DNA of 64,000 bases from Clostridia bacterium (GTDB lineage Bacteria; Bacillota; Clostridia; Christensenellales; Borkfalkiaceae): NCBI GenBank assembly GCA_017399945.1, contig JAFQAQ010000003.1:62001-126000 (forward strand), given 5' to 3'. Under the pieces are notes generated by a model. That model was not told where the DNA came from and searched no databases. It was given only the letters and a program-made list of their open reading frames with translations. Position 1 is the first letter of the stretch. Each line of letters begins with the position of its first letter. The translations under genes and the position numbers were made by a program. Below are positions 1 through 7,880 of the stretch, one piece after another.

Positions 1-141
1 TTTATACACTTCTTCTCGCTCTGTTATAGCCGTTAAATTAAACATTGAATTATAGTGAACCAAAAGACGATAGTATTTATCAAACTTTTCTAGTTGTTCG
101 TTGGATAAGGTTATATTATACCTTTCAAAAATTTCTTTCAT
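1..141 (-). CDS. rsmG: 16S rRNA (guanine-N7) methyltransferase RsmG, N-terminal part
   Basis: Only the first 47 codons are inside the window; the gene runs off the left edge. The translation begins MKEIFERYNITLS and contains the stretch NSMFNLTAITEREEVY, the conserved N-terminal block of RsmG/GidB just before the SAM-binding fold. RsmG methylates a guanine in the 530 loop of 16S rRNA. The ATG at 139-141 has no Shine-Dalgarno sequence; instead a -10 box lies 7 nt upstream, so the mRNA may be leaderless. The gene is divergent from dnaN and lies beside origin genes, as rsmG does in many Firmicutes. The identification rests on one short but distinctive motif. Confidence 0.8.
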   Translation of the reverse strand, partial: MKEIFERYNITLSNEQLEKFDKYYRLLVHYNSMFNLTAITEREEVYK

Positions 142-148
142 GGATAAA

Positions 149-177
149 ATTATAACACAAATTTTTATACATTACAA
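149..177 (-). promoter_or_regulatory. Promoter of rsmG, leaderless layout
   Basis: On the minus strand TTGTAA (172-177) and TATAAT (149-154) are separated by 17 nt. Only 7 nt separate the -10 box from the ATG at 141, so transcription should start at or next to the start codon. Confidence 0.6.
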
Positions 178-489
178 TAAAATTTTATACACCCTTTTAT
201 CCATACTAAAAGTGGATAACTTATTTTTAATAACGTAAAAAAATATTTTTTCATAAAATTTAAGTTTTATTGACTTTTATAAAGAAAAATAAAAAAGTTA
301 TTCATATTATAAAAATTTAATCCACACTCTATACACTCTTTATAAACATTTTATTCCACGTCGATTAAATAGGACTTGTCTAACACTTTTCAACTTATCA
401 ACTTTTCTACGTGCTATACTACTAATACTATACCAATTTTTAAAAAATTTAAATAAAAAGAAAACATACCCGAAAGCCCAAAAGTCTCT

Positions 490-518
490 TGATTTTTTTA
501 CTTATATATAGTATAATG
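490..518 (+). promoter_or_regulatory. Promoter of dnaN
   Basis: TTGATT at 490-495 and TATAAT at 513-518 are separated by 17 nt. A DnaA-box-like site (567-575) lies between this promoter and the dnaN ribosome binding site. Confidence 0.65.
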
Positions 519-587
519 TAAAAGGTAAATTAAAAGGGTGAAAACGGATTTTTTAAAATTTCGTTTTATGGATAAAAGGAGTTTTTT

Positions 588-1688
588 ATGAAGGTAATTT
601 GCGACGGATTAGATTTATCTGATGCAGTGTTAAAAGTAAGCAAAGCGTTATCGGTAAAAGCGGCTAATCCCGTGCTTGAAGGTATTAAAATTTCTGCCGA
701 AGGCGAAACTTTAAAACTTGTTGCAACGGATACTGAATTAACTATAAGCAAAACCATAAAAGCAGACGTTTTAATGGAAGGTGAAACGGTTGTAGTTGGT
801 AAATACTTCGTTGATTTCGTTAAAAAACTTGAAAAAGAACAAGTTGAACTTTCAAGACTTTACGACGCGCAATTACAAATAAAATATTCTGATAGTGAAA
901 GTGAACTTTCCGTTTTCCCTGCCGATAACTTTCCACAAATGGAAACGGCTGATTCTGAAAACACTTTTATTTTAACCCAAGGCGATTTCAAAAAGATAGT
1001 TGATAGAACGTCAGTTTCTTGTTCGACGGACGATAGCCGTCCTATACTTAAAGGTTGTTTATTTGAAATTGAAAATAACCTTTTAACAGCCGTTGCATTA
1101 GACGGATTTAGAATGAGCGTTGTTAAAAAACAAGTTAACGCAAGCGGTAATTTTAAGGCTGTTATCCCAAGTAGAACCTTGCAAGAAATTAGCAGACTTT
1201 TAGAAAAAGACGATAACGAACTTAAAATAAACGTTTCTCGCTCTGGATTAAAAGTAGAGCTTGATAACACGGTTATTTATTCAAGACTAATAGAGGGTGA
1301 ATTCGTTAAATACAACCATATTTTACCCACCAAGTTTGAAAACGTTGTTACCGTTAACAAAGAAAGTTTACTTAACAGTTTAGAAAGGGCGTTTATCGTT
1401 GCAAGAAACGACCGTTATCACGTTATAAAATTCGAAGTAAAGGAAGATATTTTAACCGTTTCGGCTAAATCGGAAGTTGGATTTGTAAACGAAAACGTTA
1501 ACGTTAATTTAGAAGGAAAGGATATTTCTATCGCCTTTAACGGAAAGTATATTTTAGATTACTTAAAAACGGTTAACGAGGATTTTGTTAAACTTAACCT
1601 AAACTCCCCCATAGATCCCTGCGTTTTAACCTCTGTTATAGACGATGGATTCGTATATTTAGTGTTACCCGTAAGAATTAGCGGTTAA
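588..1688 (+). CDS. dnaN: DNA polymerase III subunit beta (sliding clamp)
   Basis: This 366-residue protein matches the usual length of the bacterial beta clamp. The three-domain family pattern is visible: an N-terminal MKVICDGLDLSDAVLKVSKA block, central LTQGDFKKIVDRTSVSCS and DGFRMSVVKK, and a C-terminal VYLVLPVRISG ending that resembles the canonical MPMR terminus. The ring-shaped dimer tethers polymerase III to DNA and recruits repair and initiation-control proteins. A Shine-Dalgarno AGGAG at about 578-582 supports the ATG at 588. It is separated from dnaA by nearly 5 kb, whereas the two genes usually adjoin, and it heads the rpmH-rnpA-yidD-yidC-jag run. Confidence 0.96.
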   Translation: MKVICDGLDLSDAVLKVSKALSVKAANPVLEGIKISAEGETLKLVATDTELTISKTIKADVLMEGETVVVGKYFVDFVKKLEKEQVELSRLYDAQLQIKYSDSESELSVFPADNFPQMETADSENTFILTQGDFKKIVDRTSVSCSTDDSRPILKGCLFEIENNLLTAVALDGFRMSVVKKQVNASGNFKAVIPSRTLQEISRLLEKDDNELKINVSRSGLKVELDNTVIYSRLIEGEFVKYNHILPTKFENVVTVNKESLLNSLERAFIVARNDRYHVIKFEVKEDILTVSAKSEVGFVNENVNVNLEGKDISIAFNGKYILDYLKTVNEDFVKLNLNSPIDPCVLTSVIDDGFVYLVLPVRISG

Positions 1689-1693
1689 TTTAA

Positions 1694-1722
1694 TTGACAA
1701 AAGTCAAAAATATTTATAAAAT
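1694..1722 (+). promoter_or_regulatory. Promoter of rpmH-rnpA operon
   Basis: A perfect TTGACA (1694-1699) and TAAAAT (1717-1722) are 17 nt apart, just after the dnaN stop. It should drive rpmH and the following genes. Confidence 0.75.
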
Positions 1723-1764
1723 AGTAAATACTGATAAAAATAACCACTCAACAGGAGAATAAAT

Positions 1765-1899
1765 ATGAAACAGACTTATCAACCCAAGAAAAGACAAAGA
1801 AGCAAAGTTCACGGTTTTAGAAAGAGAATGAAAACCAAATCTGGAAGAAACGTTTTAAAACGTCGTCGTAACAAAGGTCGTCATAAACTTTCCGCATAA
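1765..1899 (+). CDS. rpmH: 50S ribosomal protein L34
   Basis: A 44-residue, strongly basic protein starting [20 protein letters not shown] and ending NKGRHKLSA, the full canonical L34 sequence pattern. L34 is a small protein of the large ribosomal subunit that binds 23S rRNA. AGGAG at 1753-1757 precedes the ATG. It lies immediately upstream of rnpA, as in nearly all bacteria, and has its own strong promoter. Confidence 0.97.
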   Translation: MKQTYQPKKRQRSKVHGFRKRMKTKSGRNVLKRRRNKGRHKLSA

Positions 1900-1915
1900 C
1901 TTAAAGGGAAAACTA

Positions 1916-2251
1916 ATGCCTTTAGATTATAGGTTAAAAAAAGAAAAAGATTTCGAATTGGTTTTTAAAAAGGGAAAAAGAGTTTTTTCCCGTTCGCTAA
2001 CCATGATATATTTACCGGCAAACTCCACTAAGGTGGGGTTTTGCGTGAGTAAAAAACACGGCAAAAGCGTGCAAAGAAATAGAATAAAAAGGCTTTTAAG
2101 GGAATCTTTCAGAAGTTTTTTTCCTAATTTTGGGGAAAACTTCTTTTTTGTTTTTATACCGAAAGTAAACGAAATGCATAGCGTTGAACAATTCAAAAAA
2201 GATATGGCGTTTATGCTAGAAAAAAACCAATTAATTAAAAAAGATGCTTAA
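1916..2251 (+). CDS. rnpA: Ribonuclease P protein component
   Basis: This 111-residue basic protein has the RNR signature of RnpA (GKSVQRNRIKRLLRESFR, about residues 49-66) after the N-terminal LKKEKDFELVFKKGKR block. It binds the RNase P RNA (encoded at about 9.8-10.15 kb in this window) to mature tRNA 5' ends. It sits 16 nt after rpmH and overlaps yidD by 8 nt, so the three are co-transcribed and partly translationally coupled. Confidence 0.96.
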   Translation: MPLDYRLKKEKDFELVFKKGKRVFSRSLTMIYLPANSTKVGFCVSKKHGKSVQRNRIKRLLRESFRSFFPNFGENFFFVFIPKVNEMHSVEQFKKDMAFMLEKNQLIKKDA

Positions 2252-2477
2252 ATTTATAAGTATAAAACTTATCAGATTTTATCAAAAATATTTATCCAAA
2301 GGGACTTGCGCGTATATTCCTTCGTGTTCGGAATACACCTTAGAGGCCATCATTAAACACGGGTTTATAAAAGGTTGGGCGCTAGGTCTTTGGCGTATTT
2401 GTCGTTGTCATCCTTGGTGTAAGGGTGGGTTTGATAAAGTTCCCGATAAAAAAAGCGATTTAAAATGGGTATTATAA
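2244..2477 (+). CDS. yidD: Membrane protein insertion efficiency factor YidD
   Basis: A 77-residue protein with the conserved YidD pattern: IRFYQKYLSKG, then IPSCSEYTLEAIIKHGFIKG, then WRICRCHPWCKGGFDKVP. The cysteines and the CHPW..GG..D motif are intact. YidD is a small amphipathic membrane-associated protein that helps YidC and Sec insert inner-membrane proteins. It overlaps rnpA by 8 nt and ends 1 nt before yidC. Confidence 0.95.
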   Translation: MLKFISIKLIRFYQKYLSKGTCAYIPSCSEYTLEAIIKHGFIKGWALGLWRICRCHPWCKGGFDKVPDKKSDLKWVL

Positions 2478-2478
2478 A

Positions 2479-3984
2479 ATGGAAATTATAAACTTTTTAC
2501 CGCCAGAAAGCGGTAATTTTATAGTTAGAATAATTGCTTGGCTCGTATCCATAAGCGGTGCGGTTTGGCTAGGGATAGTATTATTTACTTTACTTATAAA
2601 AGTTATTTCTCTTCCCCTTGACTACGTTTCTAAGGCAAACATGCGTAAAAACAGTTTGCGTATGGAAGAAATGAGGGATGATTTAGAAAAACTTCAAAAG
2701 CAATACGCTAACGATAAAGAGCTTTATAATCAAAAAATGATGGCTCTTTATAAAAAGAACGGTTATTCTATGTGGGGCGCTTGCCTTCCCACCATTTTAA
2801 CTTTGGTATTTTTTATAATTGCAATAAACGGTTTTACTAACTACTCTAATATTCAAAACCAACAATACTTTTACGATATGAGTCTTGCGTTTAACTCGGT
2901 AGTATACGAAGGTTTTGAAGTAGACGGCGAAGTTATAAAAAAGAAGGCAGACGGTTCTTTAACTTTTAACGATAACTTAATTTACGCTGACGACGACGGC
3001 TTTATTCAATTAGTTAACGAAAAGGGCGAAAACTTTACCTTAAACCGTCAATTTATTGAAGAAAGTGGAGTTAAAAAACTAGTTGTTACCACCGATTCGG
3101 ATAATTCTTATTCTCAATACGTAAAAACTTACGAAGAGTTAACAGATGGTAGTATAAAGTTTGGTATAGTTGAATACAGACCGGTTTTAGATAAACTAAA
3201 AACTAGCGAACTTGAACTTAACGGCAAAAACTATACGGAATTTTTAGCCGACGCTGAGATAAAAGCACAAGAAAAAGGCGAGCCTATTGAAGAAATTAGC
3301 GTAGCAAAAGATTTTATTTTGCAAATTCAACAAACCCGTTCGGCTGAAACTTATAGAAGTGTTGAAGCAGGATTCTTCTGGGTTAAAAACGTTTGGGTTG
3401 CCGATAACGCGGCTAGACACCCGATTATGACTAGTTGGGACGAATTTAAAAATTCTTACGGATATGAAGATAACTCGGTTAACAAAGTTACTTCCGAAGA
3501 TTACTCTAACCTAATCAAAAAGTTAGATAAAGAAAAGACCGAGCCTAACGGTTATTATATTTTAGTTGTTCTAAACGCAGCGTCTTACTTTTTAATGCAA
3601 CTTGTGAACAACAAGGCTCAAAAAGCCCAAATGGAATTACAAACGGTTGACGGACAAGGCGCGCAAACTCAAAAGATGATGACGTGGATAATGCCTATTA
3701 TGATGGCGTTCTTTGCGTTTATGTACACGGCGGCTTTCTCAATTTATATCGTGTTAAGTTCGCTTATAAGTATGTTTACCACTTTGGGGATAAATGCAAT
3801 TATCGATAAAAGGTTCAAAAAAGAACAACAAGCAAACGGCAAAAAGAACGTCGTTCGTGGAAGAGTTTATACCCCAAAACAAGAGGAAAAGAAAGAACAA
3901 CCCAAAAAGAAAGGCGGTTTGTTTGGTAAAAAAGAACAACAGCCACAACAAGATTTCTTGACGGGTAAAATTAAGAAAAAATAG
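2479..3984 (+). CDS. yidC: Membrane protein insertase YidC/Oxa1 with an enlarged external loop
   Basis: At 501 residues this is far longer than the 250-300 residues usual for Gram-positive YidC. The core is recognisable: a first membrane segment (about 16-42) running into SLPLDYVSKANMRKNSLRM and a charged coiled-coil cytoplasmic loop, a second segment (GACLPTILTLVFFIIAINGF, about 99-118), the FFWVKNVWVAD motif near residue 300, and C-terminal segments around 355-440. About 160 hydrophilic residues (roughly 130-295) are inserted between the second segment and FFWVKN, where homologues have a short loop. The tail is Lys/Gln-rich, typical of ribosome-binding YidC tails. There is no obvious lipoprotein signal. 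The protein inserts membrane proteins, with YidD next to it. Confidence 0.93.
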   Translation: MEIINFLPPESGNFIVRIIAWLVSISGAVWLGIVLFTLLIKVISLPLDYVSKANMRKNSLRMEEMRDDLEKLQKQYANDKELYNQKMMALYKKNGYSMWGACLPTILTLVFFIIAINGFTNYSNIQNQQYFYDMSLAFNSVVYEGFEVDGEVIKKKADGSLTFNDNLIYADDDGFIQLVNEKGENFTLNRQFIEESGVKKLVVTTDSDNSYSQYVKTYEELTDGSIKFGIVEYRPVLDKLKTSELELNGKNYTEFLADAEIKAQEKGEPIEEISVAKDFILQIQQTRSAETYRSVEAGFFWVKNVWVADNAARHPIMTSWDEFKNSYGYEDNSVNKVTSEDYSNLIKKLDKEKTEPNGYYILVVLNAASYFLMQLVNNKAQKAQMELQTVDGQGAQTQKMMTWIMPIMMAFFAFMYTAAFSIYIVLSSLISMFTTLGINAIIDKRFKKEQQANGKKNVVRGRVYTPKQEEKKEQPKKKGGLFGKKEQQPQQDFLTGKIKKK

Positions 3985-4029
3985 GTTTTTAACCCCAACT
4001 AAAATGCGCAGTGGCGCAACGGAGGATAT

Positions 4030-4875
4030 ATGGAATTTAAAGCTAAAACGGTGGAAGAAGCCGTTGCTTTGGGACTTAGCGAGTTAAATTTAACCGAAGA
4101 AACCGCAAACGTTACCATTATCGAACAACCTGTAAAAGGTCTTTTTGGAAGACTTAAAGGTCAAGCAGTAGTAGAGATTACCCCAAAGCAAATTGAAAAA
4201 CAAGAACAACAAAATGACGTAGACGGCGAACAAAAGGCGGCGCAATTAGTAGAAAAGGTGTTATCCTTTATGGGAATTCAAGCAACCACTGAAATCTCCC
4301 ACGCCGACGGAAGAACTATCATTACCCTAAACAGTGAAGAAACTTCTTCGCTTATCGGTTATAGGGGTGAAGTTTTAGACGCGCTTCAAACTTTGGCAGG
4401 CGCTATGGCTAACGCAGGCAAAAAGGAATACGGTAAGGTAGTGGTTGATTGCGAAAACTATCGTGACCGTAGAGAAGAAACCTTAATCAAACTTGCAAAA
4501 CGTTTAGAACAAAAGGCAACTGAAATTAGACGTGAAGTTATTTTAGAACCAATGAGTCCTTTTGAAAGACGCATTATCCACACTGCTCTTGCTGACAGTC
4601 AAACGGTAACCACCACTTCTAACGGCAAAGAACCCAATAGATACGTGGTTATAGTTCCTAACGACAAGGACGAATATTCAAGACCTTATAACGCTGGCAG
4701 AAATAACGAACGCAGTTCTCGTCGTGGTGGCAAAAGAGATAACCGTCGTGACAATCGTCGTGATGGAAATAGGGGTGAAAGAACGGGTGCGAATAGACGC
4801 GTATCCCCATCAAAAAAACCCACCAAAATTTCTTTTGGAACTTATCTTGGCAACAGCCTTAAAGATAAAGAATAA
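4030..4875 (+). CDS. jag: RNA-binding protein Jag/KhpB (Jag_N, KH, R3H domains)
   Basis: The 281-residue protein has three parts: an N-terminal Jag domain (MEFKAKTVEEAVALGL to KGLFGRLKGQAVVEI, residues 1-50); a KH domain around 70-150 with SLIGYRGEVLDALQTLAGA as its RNA-binding loop; and an R3H domain around 155-215 (MSPFERRIIHTAL, then EPNRYVVIVP). A basic Arg/Asp/Asn-rich tail (about 225-265) probably adds RNA contacts. Jag/KhpB binds many RNAs and affects cell division and sporulation in Gram-positives. It follows yidC, the common arrangement, and is closed by a clear terminator. Confidence 0.93.
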   Translation: MEFKAKTVEEAVALGLSELNLTEETANVTIIEQPVKGLFGRLKGQAVVEITPKQIEKQEQQNDVDGEQKAAQLVEKVLSFMGIQATTEISHADGRTIITLNSEETSSLIGYRGEVLDALQTLAGAMANAGKKEYGKVVVDCENYRDRREETLIKLAKRLEQKATEIRREVILEPMSPFERRIIHTALADSQTVTTTSNGKEPNRYVVIVPNDKDEYSRPYNAGRNNERSSRRGGKRDNRRDNRRDGNRGERTGANRRVSPSKKPTKISFGTYLGNSLKDKE

Positions 4876-4891
4876 GAAAACAAAAAAAATA

Positions 4892-4916
4892 GACTAGCTT
4901 TGGGCTAGTCTTTTTT
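4892..4916 (+). terminator. Terminator after jag
   Basis: Stem GACTAGC (4892-4898) pairs with GCTAGTC (4904-4910) and is followed by six Ts. Confidence 0.85.
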
Positions 4917-4941
4917 AAAGGAATTCCACGAAGGTGGCTGT

Positions 4942-5175
4942 ATGGATTTAAATTCTGCGATTATAAAACGTATAGAAGAAATTTGTAACGAAAAGAAAAT
5001 TAATATTTGTGAAACGGCGTTAAACGGTGGCAAGTCGCCTTCTGCTATATATGATTTAATTAAAGGCAGAACAAAATGCTCTAAGGTATCTACTATTAAG
5101 GCTTTTTGTCAAGGGGCAGGTATAACCCTAGCTGAATTCTTTAATAAAGAATACTTTAACGAGTTTGAAGATTAA
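4942..5175 (+). CDS. Small Cro/C1-type helix-turn-helix protein
   Basis: A 77-residue protein that is essentially one HTH domain. The segment NICETALNGGKSPSAIYDLI resembles helices 2-3 of XRE regulators, followed by KVSTIKAFCQGAGITLAEFF, the usual helix 4-5 pattern in small phage-like and Clostridial regulators. It has no additional sensor domain. A Shine-Dalgarno-like AAGGTGG precedes the ATG, and it lies between two terminators, so it is transcribed alone. A DNA-binding role is inferred; its target is unknown. Confidence 0.75.
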   Translation: MDLNSAIIKRIEEICNEKKINICETALNGGKSPSAIYDLIKGRTKCSKVSTIKAFCQGAGITLAEFFNKEYFNEFED

Positions 5176-5187
5176 AGGTATAAAAAA

Positions 5188-5217
5188 ACCACGGGATATT
5201 ATCCTGTGGTTTTTTTT
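5188..5217 (+). terminator. Terminator after the HTH gene
   Basis: Stem ACCACGGGAT pairs with ATCCTGTGGT around a 3-nt loop and is followed by a T-run. It separates the HTH gene from convergent recF. Confidence 0.85.
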
Positions 5218-5330
5218 ATTACTTGATTTTATATTTTTAAAGGGAAAAAAATTTTTATAAAGGTTGTACAAAAACTGACATATAGATATTGCTTTTTAAA
5301 AATTTTGGGGTATAGTAATTATAGAGGCTG

Positions 5331-6431
5331 TTAGTTCTTAACCGATTTTATCCTACCGTTATCGATAACGATATGGCAAAAGTCTTTACTTTTAACCACG
5401 GTTCTGTCCACGTGGGTAGTTGTGAATATAGACTGCACGTTTTCCACCGATTTCATCAATACTCTTTGGCGGGGTTTGTCGAGTTCGGATAAAACGTCGT
5501 CCATAATCATAATAGGATATTCGCCAAAACGGTTATAGAAGGTTTCAGCTTCTGCAAGTTTAATGGAAAGAGCAACGGTGCGTTGCTGTCCCTGAGAGCC
5601 GAAGACACGCACGTCGTCACCGTTAAGTGTAAATTTAATATCGTCCCTATGTGGACCGATTGAAGTAAACCCTAATTTGATATCTTTTTCGAACGCAGTT
5701 TTAAGGTCTTCTTTTAGGGCGTAGGCTATATCCTGCTCACTACCAAAATAGCCACTTTCGGTCTTCATTTTAAGGATTTCTTTGCCCGAAGATAACAAGG
5801 AGTGTTTTTGCTCGGCAATGGGAGCAAGCTCCTTTAAAAAATCGTTTCTTTGGGCAATAATTTTGCCGGCTTCTTTGCATAGTTGTTCATCCCAAATGGG
5901 CAGAGTTTCCCTTATCAAACTAACGTTCGGCTCTTTTAATAGATTATTCCGTTGCGAAAGTATTTTATTATACCTTTGCAAGGCGTAAAAGTACGATTTA
6001 GACTTTTGCGAAAGGCTGATATTTAAAAATCTCCGTCTGTCTTCAGGGCTTTCCTGAACGAGTTTTAGTTCTGACGGGTTAAAGAATACGCTGTGGATAT
6101 TGCCTAGCAGTTCACCTATCTTTAACACCTTGATACCGTTGATAAAGATTTCTTTATTATCGTTTTTATAAAAATTAACTGCTACGCTAACTTCCCCGTA
6201 GCGTGATTGTGCCCTACCTTCTATCCGTGCCGTTTCTTCGCCGTTTTTGATAACGAGTTTATCTCTATTAGCGCGTGGAGAATATCCCGTGCATAGGAAA
6301 AAGATGGCCTCCGCCGCGTTGGTTTTACCTTGCGCGTTTGCACCCGTCAGAATATTCAGCCCGTTTTTAAATGTGAATTCTTGGTCACTGTAATTACGGA
6401 AATTTTTGAGTTTAAGATAGGTTATATACAT
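5331..6431 (-). CDS. recF: DNA replication and repair protein RecF
   Basis: A 366-residue SMC-like ABC ATPase of normal RecF length. Visible motifs are the start MYITYLKLKNFRNYSDQEF, Walker A GANAQGKT (residues 30-37), the ABC signature region FGSQGQQRTVALSIKLAEAE, and Walker B PIMIMDDVLSELD. RecF binds gapped DNA and promotes RecA loading. Here it is encoded opposite to dnaA and upstream of it; in most Firmicutes it follows dnaN on the same strand. It converges with the HTH gene and diverges from dnaA. Confidence 0.95.
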   Translation of the reverse strand: MYITYLKLKNFRNYSDQEFTFKNGLNILTGANAQGKTNAAEAIFFLCTGYSPRANRDKLVIKNGEETARIEGRAQSRYGEVSVAVNFYKNDNKEIFINGIKVLKIGELLGNIHSVFFNPSELKLVQESPEDRRRFLNISLSQKSKSYFYALQRYNKILSQRNNLLKEPNVSLIRETLPIWDEQLCKEAGKIIAQRNDFLKELAPIAEQKHSLLSSGKEILKMKTESGYFGSEQDIAYALKEDLKTAFEKDIKLGFTSIGPHRDDIKFTLNGDDVRVFGSQGQQRTVALSIKLAEAETFYNRFGEYPIMIMDDVLSELDKPRQRVLMKSVENVQSIFTTTHVDRTVVKSKDFCHIVIDNGRIKSVKN

Positions 6432-6470
6432 AATAAAAAAAAATTAATTTAAAAAAGTTGTCTTTTAAAC

Positions 6471-6499
6471 TTTATTTTCTACAAGATTTATTATATAAT
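6471..6499 (+). promoter_or_regulatory. Probable promoter of dnaA
   Basis: TATAAT lies at 6494-6499 with a weak -35 (TTTATT, 6471-6476) 17 nt upstream. The 105-bp recF-dnaA spacer shows no good DnaA box, which is unusual upstream of dnaA. Confidence 0.4.
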
Positions 6500-6536
6500 G
6501 ATTTGTACTTAAAAGCAACTTTTAAAGGAAAAATTC

Positions 6537-7874
6537 ATGGAAAGATACGAAATTATATGGAAAACAACCCTACCTGAACTAGAAAGGACGGTTAGTTCCA
6601 TTTCATACGATATGTACATAGTGCATTTAGTCCCCGTAGATATTATTGGGGATAAAATCGTGCTTTGTACCGAAAGTAGAATTTTTGCCGACCACGTTAA
6701 CGGCAAAATGCGCGAAAAAATTTGTAGCGCGCTTGAAAAGAGTGGTAGCGAAGTTACCGATTTTTCGGTTGTGGTTTGTAAAGACAAGGAAGAATACGAA
6801 AAGAAACTTGAAGAAGATAACGGAAACGATTTTTCACGTCACTCGGCATCTCCGCTCAACCCGAAATTTACTTTTGAGTCGTTTGTAGTGGGGGCTTCTA
6901 ACGAGTTTATATACCACGCGGCGAAAGCCGTTGCAGATAACCCCGGCGACGCTTATAACCCACTATTTATTTACGGTGGAACGGGGCTTGGCAAAACGCA
7001 TATTTTAATGGCGATTGCCAACCACTTAAAACTTCACAAACCGTCGCTAAACGTTTTATACGCCACTTGCGAACAGTTTACCAACCAAATGGTAGAAAGT
7101 TTAAGCCGTGGTAGACTTACCCCCGAAGATTTTAGGCGTAAGTTCCGTAACGTTGACGTGTTGCTTATAGACGACGTTCAGTTTTTATCCAAAAAACAAT
7201 CCACGCAAACTGAGTTCTTCCATACTTTTAACGAACTCGTTATGCAAAACAAACAAGTGGTTTTAACTTCCGATCGTCCACCCGAAGAAATCGAACTTTT
7301 GGAAGACAGACTACGCACTCGTTTTGCAGGTGGTTTGATTGCAGACGTTCAAACGCCCGATTTAGAAACTAGAATCGCTATCTTACGCAAAAAGTCCGAA
7401 GAACAAAAATGTTTGGTTGATATCAAGGTTTTAGGTTACATTGCCGAAAACAGCAACACCGATATCCGTTCGCTTATTGGAAAGTTAACGAAAGTAATCT
7501 TCTTTTCTAAACTACACGAAAGCGCAATTACCATCGATTTAGTAAAAGAAGCCTTAAAAGAATCTGCCGGCGAAAGACAAGAAGAACTTAAAGTAGACGA
7601 TATTATAAATTGCGTTTGCAATTTCTATAAAGTAAGCAAGTCCGATTTAATTGGCAAAAAGAAAAACAAGGAAATCGTAGAGCCACGCCAAATATGTTGT
7701 TATCTTATCGCCGACATGATGAGCGTGCCACTAGTTACCATAGGTAAATCGCTCGGTGGTAGGGATTATACCACCGTTATCTATGCGAGAGATAAAATTA
7801 GTGAACTTATTAAAACTAACGATAAACTAAGGGTAGAAATAAACGACATTAAAAAGATGTTGCTTAAACAATAA
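6537..7874 (+). CDS. dnaA: Chromosomal replication initiator protein DnaA
   Basis: A 445-residue AAA+ initiator with all four domains: an N-terminal helicase-loader-binding domain (about 1-80), a linker, the AAA+ core with Walker A GGTGLGKT (about 147-154) and Walker B DVLLIDDVQFL (about 206-216), and a C-terminal DNA-binding domain with GGRDYTTVIYARDKI (about 407-421), the DnaA-box recognition helix. It melts the origin and loads the helicase. The start has an AAAGGA ribosome site. The stop codon is directly followed by mnmG with no intergenic space, so the two genes are probably co-translated. Confidence 0.97.
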   Translation: MERYEIIWKTTLPELERTVSSISYDMYIVHLVPVDIIGDKIVLCTESRIFADHVNGKMREKICSALEKSGSEVTDFSVVVCKDKEEYEKKLEEDNGNDFSRHSASPLNPKFTFESFVVGASNEFIYHAAKAVADNPGDAYNPLFIYGGTGLGKTHILMAIANHLKLHKPSLNVLYATCEQFTNQMVESLSRGRLTPEDFRRKFRNVDVLLIDDVQFLSKKQSTQTEFFHTFNELVMQNKQVVLTSDRPPEEIELLEDRLRTRFAGGLIADVQTPDLETRIAILRKKSEEQKCLVDIKVLGYIAENSNTDIRSLIGKLTKVIFFSKLHESAITIDLVKEALKESAGERQEELKVDDIINCVCNFYKVSKSDLIGKKKNKEIVEPRQICCYLIADMMSVPLVTIGKSLGGRDYTTVIYARDKISELIKTNDKLRVEINDIKKMLLKQ

Positions 7875-7880
7875 TTGATT

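Larger units (their letters stand above)
142..587. other. AT-rich intergenic region with DnaA-box-like sites (candidate oriC A)
   Basis: This 446-bp region separates divergent rsmG and dnaN and is very AT-rich. It holds several near-consensus DnaA boxes (consensus TTATCCACA): TTATCCATA at 197-205, the complement of TTATCCACT at 211-219, TTATTCATA at 298-306, TAATCCACA at 318-326, and the complement of TTATCCATA at 567-575. The complement of TTATCCATG at 139-147 overlaps the rsmG start. None is a perfect match. Gene orientation diverges here (rsmG left, dnaN to jag right), as expected at an origin. A second candidate with better boxes and parS sites lies at 18.7-20.9 kb. Confidence 0.45.
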
